Source: Phoronis ovalis (lineage: Eukaryota > Phoronida > Phoronidae). Taken from it: 20,975 nt of DNA. The translations under genes were made by a program, and so were the position numbers. The DNA is taken from NCBI GenBank assembly GCA_028565635.1, contig JAOXYB010040506.1:6965-27939 (forward strand), read 5' to 3'. Every line of letters begins with the position of its first letter. Within the stretch, counting starts at the first letter, position 1. Of this stretch, positions 9,001 to 19,449 are shown piece after piece. The notes under the pieces are model-generated. The model searched no databases and had not been told where the DNA came from. It was given only the letters and a program-made list of their open reading frames with translations.

Positions 9001-11844
9001 CAAGGTATCCAAGATTTGAATGAAAGCTTTAATTTTTTTATATTAGAATAATGATAGATAAATATAATAATAATTTATGAGAATAAATCAAAATGCTACC
9101 ACATATTTCTGTAAGTTCTCATACTTTACGTTTCAAGGGGCTTGAAGGTGTTGATGGTTTGTGAAATGGCTTTTACTAAAATATAAGTCTCAGTTATACT
9201 AATTATTTCTTCTTCAAGCAAACTGTTCTATGTTTTTTTTCCCATTCCAAGATACTTCTATGTATTGTGTGGGTATCTGGACAATATTTTATAAAATTAT
9301 CCAGTTATTCACATAATGAATATGCTTCAGCCCGTGTTTAAAAACATGCAATTACAAGTATTGTAACAAATGTCTCTGAAACCTGAAAACATTGTCTTGA
9401 TAAGTAAAACGTTGTGGCCTGACCAAACTGTGATAATATGAACAGTACTGTTTCCTCTGGTGACAGTGACTGTGCTTTCTTATACGATACTTTTCAAATA
9501 TAAAATGCTGCACTGTGGCAGGTAAAAACCGCAAGAGTATCTTGTACTGCTAATCCTTATTGTGTTTGTTTTGATTGGGCTTTCTAACTAATGGTGAAAT
9601 CTTTTCTTTTAGTTGCCTATTCTGGCTGAAGGTTTGCCTACATCGCTTTCCATCCTAGTTGCTCAGTTTGCAGATCCGGATATACAGAAACACGCGGCCG
9701 GTGCTATTAGGAATTTAGCAGCTGGAGAACATCTAAGGGTAACTTGAATTTTTTTGGCAAAGAGAATCAGTTGTATTGATTTGAAACTTAAAAATCTCTA
9801 AGAGAACACGGTCATGTCATTCAGAAACTTACACCAATTTCTAAACAACATATATTATACAAGATATTATATTTTTACATAAACAAGTTTTTTTAGTTTT
9901 TGATGTCCTTAACAATAATTTGTTATAATTATTATTATTCATCGACTGCATTTACACTTGTAATTATTAATTTCATTCAGTGTGTTGCTCAGAGTGGTTG
10001 TGTGGAAGGATTGCTCGAAGTACTTGTTTCTCCCCGAACACAACAAGCTGTCTTATCTGAAGTTACAGCTGCTCTTGCAGTAGTGGCTGATGATGGTAAG
10101 TTTTAATACTTTTGATTTCAACGTTTCAAGAAAAATGGAAAATTATTTGAATGATATAATAGTAAATACATGTCTATAATAAAATTTAATTTCTCAGGCC
10201 TCTGTGAGGGAGCATGTTTCCAGTCACAGTTCTTCACTTGTAACTCTTACTATTCAAGTTCTACACAGCCATACCTACCAGTAAGAGTTGTCTAAAAAAC
10301 AAAATGTGTTAATAAACTGTGATCAAATTTCCAAAACTTCAAACTTATTCTAAAATGAAATCATCTAAACTTGGCAGTACCACAACAGAAACAATATTTC
10401 TGTTAGCTATATTTTTGCACGTTATAGATGAAACAAAAAAGCAACTTCTGAAATTTAAAAATGGTGAAGCATTTCATCGCTTGGTGAATTTAGCAGATTC
10501 GTCTGACAATTCAGAGATTCAGTACAATGCAGCTGGAGCAGTTGGGCAAATTGCCCTCACTGGTAAGTTGTCCATTGTAAATATTTGTTAAGGTTTTAAC
10601 GCTGCGGTGACAATTCGAAGAATTCAGTAAATAAACTGGGGAAGATAAAGTACTTTCTACTGAATCTTAACACTGAAAACTATAACCTTTTTCAGCAGCA
10701 CGTTTAGAATTTAGAAATCAATATGAAATTTGTTGTTATGTCTGTCCTGTGTGTCTGTCCTTTAAGCAATGTATTACAATGTAAGTTTAAAATGTTTGAA
10801 TGTCGAAAGTATGCTTTTTGAGTAATGGTAGTCACATTGTAAGACTAAGTACAACAAGTAAGTTAACTCCTGTTTTTACTTTTAGATATTCCAGAAGCCA
10901 TACTTCAACCTGATATTCCTACTGTTAAATCATATATCAACACATTTTTGGCCAGTACTGAACCCAGTTTGGTGCACATTGCTCTGTGGACACTATCACA
11001 GTTGGCAAAAGGTATGCATGGTTATTGCTTAAAACTGAAAAATGCACTTGGTGTTCATTAACACCATGTACAGCCTTCGTCCCAAGGGAATCACTGCCAG
11101 GTTGAGAGAATAACTTGTGAGAATTGTAATGAAAAAAAATGATTCTACATATTAGCACTAAGACTTGATATTCATTGAAATCAATAATACACAATATCTA
11201 ATTCCTTGTGTTTGAGAACGCTGCAAAGGTATATTCAAAATGGTAGACTACAGTGAAATCTTAGAGGATATTGAGGTGTATAACATCATGTGCAAACTTC
11301 CGCAAAAATAAGTGGAAATATTACTGTTTATGATCCTTGCTATTCTTCCTTTTTTTAACACATACACCTAGTGCTTTGTGGTTTTTTAATGCAGAAGGTA
11401 TTTTGTCTCTATTTTAGGATGCACTTAGTTGTATAGAGCTTTTACTATAATTATATTATATTCTTCCAGTACTTTTTAATTAAAAGTACATGAAAGAGAC
11501 ATTGCAGCATTACTGTCACTGCAATATTGTTGGTGTTATTCCATATTTCTCATGTTATGTGCCTGGTTGCATTTAGAAGATTTCAATGGTAGTCATAGAG
11601 AATCTCTTCATTCAATTTTCCATGAGAAACAAATCTAGTGTGAAATGTAAAGCTGTCTTTTATCGATGATTCCTAATTTTACCCATGCTATTTTAAACCT
11701 TTTTGCCTTTCAGATAAACAGTTCCGAGCCTCAACAATTCTTGATAGTCAGATAAGTAAACAAATCGAGAATATTCTAGATTCCGGCCATTCAGATGCTG
11801 TAAAAGAACTTGCGAGGAGCGTGTCAGAGTTATTTAAGGAGTGA
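3001..11844 (+). CDS. vac8: Vac8-like armadillo-repeat protein, 13 coding exons, 574 aa
   Basis: Coding exons: 3001-3214, 3565-3687, 4160-4279, 5918-6040, 6701-6823, 7178-7386, 8222-8267, 8696-8829, 9613-9738, 9981-10095, 10428-10562, 10886-11011 and 11714-11844 (TGA). Every junction is GT-AG and the frame holds throughout. The product is 574 residues; yeast Vac8 is 578. It is an almost continuous ARM solenoid from about residue 75. Blocks matching what I remember of Vac8 include YSDNVELQRSAAL, VQCNACGCLTTLA, DPDVQYYCAAAISNIAV, ALRNLASD and HIALWTLSQL. In fungi Vac8 is a vacuole-membrane scaffold for Nvj1, Vac17 and Atg13, acting in vacuole inheritance, nucleus-vacuole junctions and autophagy; a similar role here is inference. 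Residues 1-45 are basic and amphipathic, then Cys-rich (C30, C31, C37, C39, C40). There is no Met-Gly start. The chosen ATG has G at -3 and +4 and lies 28 nt after a good acceptor (AG 2971-2972), so a 5' UTR exon is expected upstream. An extra upstream coding exon cannot be excluded. Confidence 0.92.
4280..5917 (+). other. intron 3 of the vac8-like gene (longest, 1638 bp)
   Basis: Donor AG|GTGAGC, acceptor TTTTTAAG. AT-rich with no supported ORF. A near-palindrome tgtattattaataca occurs close to 5279-5293. I recognise no transposon here. Confidence 0.7.
7443..7638. mobile_element. foldback (MITE-like) element in intron 6, about 196 bp
   Basis: The left end starting gggctcgttg at 7443 aligns with the reverse complement of the right end (gggctcattg, ending at 7638). 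The alignment runs for roughly 45 bases, sharing TAAAGTTA and TTCCGTA. The interior holds three tandem 18-19-nt units (7566-7583, 7584-7602, 7603-7621) of the type gaatcataa...tacg. No transposase ORF is present and no clear target-site duplication is visible. Confidence 0.6.
8830..9612 (+). other. intron 8 of the vac8-like gene
   Basis: 783 bp, AT-rich. A 60-codon open frame on the minus strand (9352-9534) has no recognisable motif. No repeat structure was found. Confidence 0.7.
11012..11713 (+). other. intron 12 of the vac8-like gene
   Basis: 702 bp, phase 1, donor G|GTATGC and acceptor CCTTTCAG. It contains a small perfect hairpin, tggtgtt-catt-aacacca (11049-11066), and nothing else I can interpret. 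Confidence 0.7.
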
Positions 11845-13865
11845 GTTTCAAGCAGCAGGAATTTTAATCATCCTGGTAATGTGCAATAATTTATTCCATG
11901 CATGTACTCAGTATTCGCTTTCATTTAGTAAAAAAGATCTCAGATGTATTATTACCATCTTTTTCACGTTTTGTTGATGAAGCAATGTGTCATCGACATA
12001 CAAAATGTATGAACCTATTTCAAATATGCAGGAATGTGCTTAGATATTTTTATGGGGTTTCAATAAATCTGCCCTACAAAAACATTTCTAACATGTGCAT
12101 AAAACAGTTGCAATTTTATACTTGCTATAGGTGTAGGAAAACACATAGTTAGTTAACTGTTAATCTCTGGTGCCTTCATTGATATATCAAATTGCTCTGA
12201 TCAAGTTTCTTTGTTGTAACGACTTTTCAGCAAAGTAATGGGCAATTGTTTACAAGCTAACTCTATACTATTCAGGGAGGATGTTTTGTGTGCTAGCAGT
12301 TAACATAAATATGTGAAAGCTTTTTATAATTTAGTGTTGTTCTGTACTTTATATGTGTATGGGGTTGTTGATTACGGCATTGGATGTATGATGTTTTGTT
12401 TATGTGTGTTTTTAAGTAAAAAGGGCACTTTAATGTTGAAATGCAGTCATATCACCTGAAGGTGAATTCATGTTTTATTAATATTGTTTTAGGGTAACTA
12501 CGGTGTTAACAGTATTTTAACAATGACTAACTCTTGTTATCAGTATACAAAATATTTTAATATAAAATATTTTTCTTTTTTACATTGTGCATGCTGACAT
12601 TGCTGTCAATTAATTTGGTTTTGGGACCATATTTGTTTAGTATTTTGCTTCTGTTTTAAATGTTTGCTTTCGTTTATACTTACTATTTTAAAATAAGTTA
12701 ACAATCAAAAATGTTTTTTGAATATTTATTGTTGATTTCCTTTCCCTTGTTTACACAAAAAACTGTACAACATTTGTCTGGCTAATGAGAAACTTTCATC
12801 TACAGTGCTGAATATTCATTTTGTCGATATGCACTGAGCATCGTGCAAAATGCATGTAGGAGCATATGTAATTTGATTGCATGACTGTAGCAATACTGTG
12901 AGTTGTTCTCATGGCTATTCAATTAAATGATAAACCCCCTGTTTTTAAACAGATGCAAATTACCATTGAATAACATTATAAATAAACATTTATCTGATAT
13001 ATCAGGAAACAAAATTTTGTAAAAACAAACTATTGGTAGATGTATTATTATACCACATATTAACTGAATATAATTTTAAACATTAACACTTTAATTTTGA
13101 AGATTTGACAAAATTTGCATTGCAAGTTTACTTGGTTTCCATGTGTGGTATTAGAGGGGGAGGCTGGGACAGCTATGCATGAAAACAATCAGTCTGAATA
13201 ATTCCATCCGATAGTGATCCATGCCTTCTCGACCGCAGTCAGTTGTCGTTATATATGAATGATGTGTATATGTTGATCAATGCTGCTTAATAGTATTAAC
13301 TGTGTGGTCATAATGAATATCAACAGAATTTTTCGCTCCTAAAACCATTTTCCAAATTTTATTGATTATGTCACTGGCAGAGATTGCAGTACATTGGCCT
13401 ACCTCATACAAATGGTAGTCTGAGTTTATATAATTCCTTGTATTTATGTAGTGTTCGTGATGAATTAAGAAAGGTCTATGTTAGGAATCATTGTGCATCC
13501 CTGATATTTATATTTTTTCCTTAATGCTTGTCCACTTTCATGTTCCACTCAATACATTTTTTGTAACATATTCGTATGTTCATACTCCTCGATCAGAGTT
13601 GAATCAAGGAAACTTGAAATATATTTGACAAGAAAGTATGTTTAAGTATCTCATTAAAAGTTGTGTTACATCATGAAATAGTCATTATGAATATTCTTAA
13701 AATGTACAGGGATTTGTTACTAGGAAATTAGCTGTAAATATTAAAAAATCAATATAAAATGTGAATACAAGATGGAATAATGTACATCAATTTAGTACTT
13801 ATCGTTGTCTTTAATTTATTTTGTAACATGTTAAATTGAAATAAATTGTAGTGAAAATATTTAAA
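11845..13865 (+). other. 3' UTR of the vac8-like gene (inferred)
   Basis: About 2 kb of AT-rich sequence without a supported ORF follows the TGA. Possible early poly(A) signals AATAAA occur at 12062-12067 and 12981-12986. The best-supported end is AATAAA at 13840-13845, followed about 30 nt later by a GT-rich stretch (13875-13897), the usual arrangement around a cleavage site. A Pumilio-type motif TGTAAATA sits at 13733-13740, and several ATTTA motifs are present. The extent is inferred from these signals only. Confidence 0.5.
13733..13740 (+). promoter_or_regulatory. Pumilio response element-like motif in the 3' UTR
   Basis: TGTAAATA matches the PUF-family consensus UGUAHAUA and lies about 100 nt before the favoured poly(A) signal. 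An 8-mer can occur by chance in AT-rich DNA, so this is only a candidate. Confidence 0.25.
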
Positions 13866-13897
13866 GCTAATTCATGGTGTTGTGTTTGTATGTTTTG
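13840..13897 (+). terminator. poly(A) signal plus GT-rich downstream element
   Basis: AATAAA at 13840-13845 is followed by an A-rich stretch and then by ggtgttgtgtttgtatgttt at about 13876-13895. Cleavage would fall near 13860-13870. A second AATAAA at 13953-13958 is an alternative site. Confidence 0.5.
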
Positions 13898-13899
13898 AA

Positions 13900-16458
13900 A
13901 ACTGACATTCAGTGGCAGCAATCGTACATATATATTAATGAAAGAATTTTGAAATAAAAATTTTCTCAAAAAGGTTTATGCCAATGTTGGCAGAATATTA
14001 AAACTGGCATTATTTGTGTTATTTTATAAATTTATGTGACGCTGGACAGCCGGCTGGACAGGCACAGAATATGAAATTTAATTGGTAAGTAACACAAATC
14101 TAATCCAATTGTTTCAAAAATCAATGAATATAAAAACAGTTCAATGATCATTCAAGTCACTGCTAATATAGTACATGTGAGTGGTACACTATAATCCAAG
14201 ATTATTCCTAATAGTTGCATGGCTTTCAATAATTTTGATGTTCTACGATTTGGCAAGAAACTTCTCAAAATCCTGCAGATAGCACTTGTGGAAAGGATGA
14301 GTGATCATGTACAAATATGATTGAAAAATCTATAAACATATATAATTATATAGCTTGCATAACACCACTTTGACAGACGTCACAACCTTTCACGGTGACA
14401 TAACATGACTGGAAAACAAAATTTAGCAGAGTGGATCCTGTTTTTTGAATGAATGATCTGGGTTTTGACTAAAATAATCCGGTTTTCCAAAACACAACAG
14501 TTTTTTTAGCAAAAAAAAAGTTAAGCAAACCGTTTTTTGGTAAGCTAGGGAAAAATAGTTAATCACTACCCAAAAATATCCCAGGGTTTGAAGCATCCAT
14601 ATATCAATGAAGTAGAGGCGGGGGTAGAGGTAACTCATAACTAACTGCCAACAAAATATTTCCAAATTTATTGTGAGACAGAATATATTAATATATATAT
14701 ATATGCACACATATAAAATGGTACAGATCAGTCATTTTATCACAATTCACAATAAACAGTTTGAATGTCAAAACATATCTACATCATTTAAATTATACAC
14801 GGAATTCCGAGTAATATAAAAATACACAACTTCAAAAAGAAGCATCACAGCGTATACATTTTCTAGTTAACTTTGTACTTTGTTATATTGAATCAAATGT
14901 GCCTTCATAAACACTGTAATTACTCTTTAAACTACACATTCAGGATATTTGTATAAGCGAAAAACATTAACAATAGCGTCATTTGCCCCGGCATATTGAA
15001 TAACTCAAGTTCGGATAAGCTGCATTGATTATCACATTGCTAGCTACATTATTTATACATAATTCCTTTTATTGAATTTCTAATATTGTTCCACACAATG
15101 AGATTCGTGCTCTTAGTGATAAAAAATTCATAAAGCTTTCATGCCTATATCAAGATATCAGGAAATAGATTTAATGAATTGAAAATAAATTAGACGGATG
15201 AATTTAAAAATACTACTGCTTTCACATATGTCATGTAAATGGTGACAATTTAATTATAAAAAGGAAAATGAACCAAACAGATTTTTCACCAATATGATTT
15301 CTACCACACCATGCAGCTTAATGTTTTGTTATAATCACTCCTATGTGCCCGCCTATTTGTCATGCGTCAGTATGCTGCACGTAATACGTTTTCTAATTTG
15401 AATATAGCCGGACTTTATTTCTAAAAATATTTTTGTACAGAAAATCTTGTCCTGACGAGAATTGTGACATGCCACTCATTCAGTTGTATTCCGTTAATGA
15501 ATACAAATGAGACTGATATGTATTGTTCTAACAACATGACATGGCTATAACACACTTGTATCACTTGGAAAGACTTGTATTTAATATGGACAAAACATAA
15601 TACTATGTAATTAAAAAAAGAGTCGTATATCCTTTAATTTACCAGAATGTTGGATTCTACAGAAGCCCATTAGTGGCATCAAAAATCAGGATTTAATATT
15701 TTTATTAAAAGTCGAAATTTCACTATGCAAATCTGCTAAACAAGTATTCTTTCAAGGTAGACTGTTTGTACAAGAAATTTACTTTCAATTACTATGGTCA
15801 TAGTTGAACATTTAAAAATCAATCACATATTTTCAATGAAATATTCAGGGATTAAAAAATAAAGGATACCGTTTCATAACATTGCAATGGTTGTACATTA
15901 ACAAAAACTCTTATGTTCACTTTCCGCTTTCAGCAGTTATTAAACAACGAGTAATTACAATTCCAAATTATCTGTAAAGCTTGTTTAGAAAAAGAACTGT
16001 AAGCAAGCATACAATGGGATACAAAACAGTTTATAGGAAAGCAATGCATGTAATGACATACCAAATAAAGAAGCTTATAGCAAGACATTTCAGTTACCTT
16101 TGCAAACAGCAGTTGGGTATAATGATTAAAATGGTCAATTTATACACGCTATATATAAGTGCAAAGATTGACACTGAGAAATATCTTTGACTGTCTTAAT
16201 TATAATTTTTGTTGTACCAGGACAATTCTCTATATTAAGCACTGGTTGATATAGCATTCATTCTATTCAGCGAGAAAGTGGCAACCGACCAAATTCTAAA
16301 TAAGATTAATTTTAAACAATGCATAACTGCAAAATTGACCATTTTAATTAACAGTTTGCGTAAACTGGAACAGAGAAAAACATCATTTTGGAAGAAGTTT
16401 TGTTGAGGTAGCACAGGAGTAAGGTATCAGTCATCGAAATGGTTGAACTTTGATTTGG
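13900..16458. other. convergent intergenic region with the tetraspanin 3' UTR
   Basis: Both genes point into this AT-rich stretch. I find no coding exon with plausible splice sites on either strand. The 3' UTR of the distal tetraspanin isoform must start at 16458 and run leftward. Minus-strand AATAAA signals occur at 15706-15701, 15419-15414, 15073-15068 and 14672-14667; none is clearly best. A short duplicated motif gctggacag occurs twice at about 14041-14060, and an AT dinucleotide run lies near 14690-14705. Confidence 0.5.
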
Positions 16459-16527
16459 TTATACTTTGGAGACTTCATTTGACTTAATAGCACTAATGAG
16501 ACAACAGGCAAAGATAATTCCCACAAT
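16459..16527 (-). other. alternative terminal exon B of the tetraspanin
   Basis: This is a paralogue of exon A located 314 bp further downstream. Eleven of the first 14 residues are identical to exon A, and the intron sequence just before the acceptor is also similar: both contain a CTTAC branch-like motif, CCTTT and then TTTTACAG or TTTACAG. The tail is unrelated to that of exon A. Candidate poly(A) signals on this strand are ATTAAA at 16348-16343, AATAAA at 15706-15701 and AATAAA at 15419-15414. Confidence 0.78.
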
Positions 16528-19434
16528 CTGTAAAATGTGGAAAGGTGTAAGCATACAGTAGCATTGCGGCGAGACAGCATCTAATAGAAACTATTCTTGT
16601 TAGAATCCAGGATGCCATGTGTATTGGTGAACTAGTAATCAACAATGTTCTAAGCAGTATAGCTGCTTCATTTCTGGAAGATCCTGTAATTTTGTAATAT
16701 CCTGGATTCTGTTTGAAAAATTAACACGAACAGACTACATGAATAGAAATGAATTTAATAAAAACTTAAGCTTTAGGCAACTTTGTTTTCATCCTCATTA
16801 ATAGCTCGCACCAAACAGCAGGCAAAAATTATGCCCAAAATCTGTAAAGTTTAAAGGTAAGTATACTTGTACTTAATATTAAGGAATAAAAGTTATATTT
16901 CTAAAAGAATAGTTACTTGTTAACATGTCTATTAGTTGACTTTCAAAAACTGACTAATTTTGAATATATCTGCCTCTAGCTAAATAACACGCTAATGCCG
17001 GTCTGAAACTTCAGAAGAAATGGGGGCAATTTTTCTTACTCATGCATATGAAAAGAAAAGTTGTCAGGGTACAGGTTTTCTAACATTGTCACACCAGGTA
17101 TTTCAAAAATGCCCATGGTAGTGGGGGTTAGTGTTTGCTCAAAAATGAATGTTGATGAGTATATTTTTGACGTGAGGCTGACGAATGGAAAAAATTGTTT
17201 CAATACGTAGCATATTCTTACAAATTTCTCTTACCTCTACAGCGGCTATGCCTATACCAACACCAATTACGACCGTACTGTATTGTATAACTGTGTCATA
17301 AATAGCTTGATAGCATCCCTAAAAATACATTTATTTATGTAACATTCTTCATTTTAACAGTGTAAATTATGCCAACAAGGAGCAAAATGTCAAATTTTAT
17401 TCATCATACCCATCAGAGATTGGACTGTTAGCATCTACTTCTATGCAACGTGCTGAATATTTTGATTTCAAAGAAGCTAGAGATCGTATTTTTGGCGAAA
17501 ACTAGTGTTAGGAAACAGTTTCTGTTTTTTACAAGTTCATTTTACCCATCCATATTTCCATGAAAACTTTGTTAATGTTCATTCACTTATAACACTTTTT
17601 TTTCTTGACACTTGTGACATTTCTTAATTTACTCATCACTTACCAAATTGGCGTTGGAATTGGTAGTACTTGGTGCTATCGTGCAATTACTGTCCATCAA
17701 TTGGATATTAGCTACGTTACTAGGGTAGACAGACTTGTCTTGTATTTTGCAACATGATGGTGGAATAGCCATTGTATAGTCAACACTGTTCACTGTAACA
17801 GTTCTGTTCCACATTGTGGCCGAAGAAAAGTCGGACGAGTTGTTAATGCCGCAGCAATCAAACTATAGCATATTTGTTAAAAATGACATTACTACAAATG
17901 TAGTTTTATAACATTTTGAATATGTTACTGCTTATTGTATATTTCTTGCAGTTAGAACTATGCGTTTCATGAAAAAAATTGTGAATATAGTGACACATAA
18001 TAAGCGCTATATAAACAGAACCAACTACCCCCGACGTACCAATAAGTCACTTTCAGTATATATACTGTACAGTAACTTTTGATTGTTATATTTTTAGTTT
18101 CGTTTTACTTGAATAATAAGTTAATTGAATAGCATATAAACCATAGATGCGGGCTTAGATGGCTCAAGATTCGTACTATATTGACAAGGGCAATGACTAA
18201 ACTTTCCAGGAGGAAAACTAATTTTAAAATGCTTACCGTAACATGAGCGTAGTCCCAAGCCAAAGAAAATATTTCAGATGTGTCCCATCTGCCCTCGTAT
18301 TTTTGTGTAATAGAATCTCCCAAGTAAGTTCTCAGTTTGGCAGTTACTTCGTCTTTATAGAAATAAGCAACCACTCCGCCGGCTAGTTCAGCACATAACA
18401 CAAGACCAACCAAAATGGCATACTGAAATTAAGGAAAAGGTCGGCATAGTATGACAGTACAAAATCCCAACTTCGTTCTAAAATACATCAGACACATTAT
18501 CCCATTTGTTGCTACCAGTAAACCTTTTCTCTTTTCTACCCTTAATCATTATCCGACAAATTGCCGTGATTAATCCCCTTTGCTAATTTAGGACACTAGT
18601 GCGTGTGTGTTTTATACCATCAGCTAAATTATTGTGTGTAAAGTGACAACCAGATGACGATATATTGACTCCAAGATTATAATTAATTACTGATGCAGAT
18701 AATAAACTTAACTTTTTTTCGTTGAGATAAACACAACAACTTTACAAACAAAAACAAAATACAACTTAACAAATTTGAAATTACCAGCAATAAGAAGATC
18801 TTAATTTCCTTCAAAGCTCCACAGCATCCAAAGAATCCTACGATAAATATAAAACCACCGCCAGCGATTAAAATGTAAGCGCCAGATTCTAACAGGCCGG
18901 GTACATTATACGTGTCTATGTTGCCAAGTTTCGTGAGGGTTACTAAATACGTTTTGTCAACCAAAACCCAAATTGATAATCCAACAGCCAACGCACCCAA
19001 AATCTGGAAAAAGAAACGTTACATAAATTTTGACTTATCTTTGCGAATATCCGTGAAATCCAAAGTCTATTTAGAATCATAATAATCACACGAAGTTTTT
19101 ATTATTAAGTAATTGAATTAATAATTGTTCTACTGACTGGATTATCACAAGCAAACATGAAAATCTTATGTTTTTTGTCTCATTTCTCAGGTATCTAATT
19201 TAAAAACATTAAAATACAATGATTATTAATGTAAATAATGCAAACAATACAATAAACGAAAATAAAATAAAGTGATCATTATGAAGTTTCTCTGACAAGT
19301 TATATTTTATTTCAGCGACATGTACATTTTTGAACAATAGCTGAGTTAACAGTAGTATAAATACTCACGAAAAATATAATGTTGAAAACTATCAAAAACA
19401 TTTTGGCAAGTTTGGCTCCGCATCCTAGACCCAT
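16459..19434 (-). CDS. tetraspanin, isoform B (distal last exon), 280 aa
   Basis: This form uses the same first five coding exons (19434-19369, 19003-18785, 18422-18237, 17862-17644, 17318-17235) joined to 16527-16459 instead of 16841-16773. The distal exon has its own acceptor (AG at 16529-16528), the same phase 0 entry, the same length of 69 nt including TAA, and again gives 280 residues. It restores TM4 with IVGIIFACCLISAI, against ILGIIFACCLVRAI in isoform A, and then diverges into a tail ending KSNEVSKV. The C-terminal S-K-V fits a class I PDZ ligand (S/T-x-hydrophobic), which isoform A lacks. Use of both exons is inferred from the conserved reading frame, length and splice sites; no transcript evidence is available here. 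Confidence 0.78.
16602..16710 (-). other. inverted repeat enclosing a hairpin between the two alternative last exons
   Basis: agaatccaggat at 16602-16613 is the exact reverse complement of atcctggattct at 16699-16710. Inside the loop lies a small hairpin with stem aagcag/ctgctt (16652-16657 and 16663-16668). The element sits wholly between exon A and exon B, in the intron skipped for isoform B and downstream of the likely isoform A cleavage site. Confidence 0.45.
16773..16841 (-). other. alternative terminal exon A of the tetraspanin
   Basis: This exon encodes the cytoplasmic half of TM4, the CC juxtamembrane pair and an acidic tail, and ends in TAA at 16775-16773. On the transcript strand ATTAAA (16759-16754) lies only 13 nt beyond the stop and is followed by a GT-rich stretch (16740-16721). 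This would allow a very short 3' UTR of about 30 nt and a terminal exon independent of exon B. Confidence 0.8.
16773..19434 (-). CDS. tetraspanin, isoform A (proximal last exon), 280 aa
   Basis: Coding exons in transcript order: 19434-19369, 19003-18785, 18422-18237, 17862-17644, 17318-17235 and 16841-16773. All junctions are GT-AG and all introns phase 0. The 280-residue product has four membrane spans (about 12-35, 62-84, 92-116, 241-266) with the family's polar residues N18 in TM1, E107 in TM3 and E258 in TM4. The large extracellular loop (about 117-235) holds the signature CCG (160-162), PPSCC (191-195), C217 and GC (231-232), that is six cysteines for three disulfides. N-glycosylation sequons lie at N164 or N165, N176 and N216. 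Juxtamembrane cysteines (C5, C82/C83, C266/C267) are likely palmitoylation sites. Tetraspanins organise membrane microdomains with integrins and other partners at the plasma membrane and endosomes. The exact subfamily (CD9-, CD63- or CD151-like) is not resolved. The tail ends NEDENKVA, with no YxxPhi lysosomal signal. The start is supported by an MG-x-G-C N-terminus typical of the family. Confidence 0.93.
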
Positions 19435-19449
19435 TTTGTATCACTTTCT

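Noticed and set aside
9352-9534. 60-codon minus-strand ORF in intron 8
   Set aside because: No recognisable domain, no splice or start context; I considered a transposon fragment but saw no conserved motif.
10242-10289. 10-nt perfect inverted repeat (aactcttact / agtaagagtt) in intron 10
   Set aside because: Short stem with a 28-base loop; expected by chance over 20 kb.
11049-11066. Small perfect hairpin in intron 12
   Set aside because: A 7-bp stem is too short to support an RNA gene or regulatory claim.
14423-14710. 95-codon minus-strand ORF in the convergent region
   Set aside because: Low-complexity hydrophobic and aromatic composition in AT-rich DNA; no homologue recognised.
15981-16190. 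69-codon plus-strand ORF
   Set aside because: Lies antisense to the expected tetraspanin 3' UTR and shows no motif.
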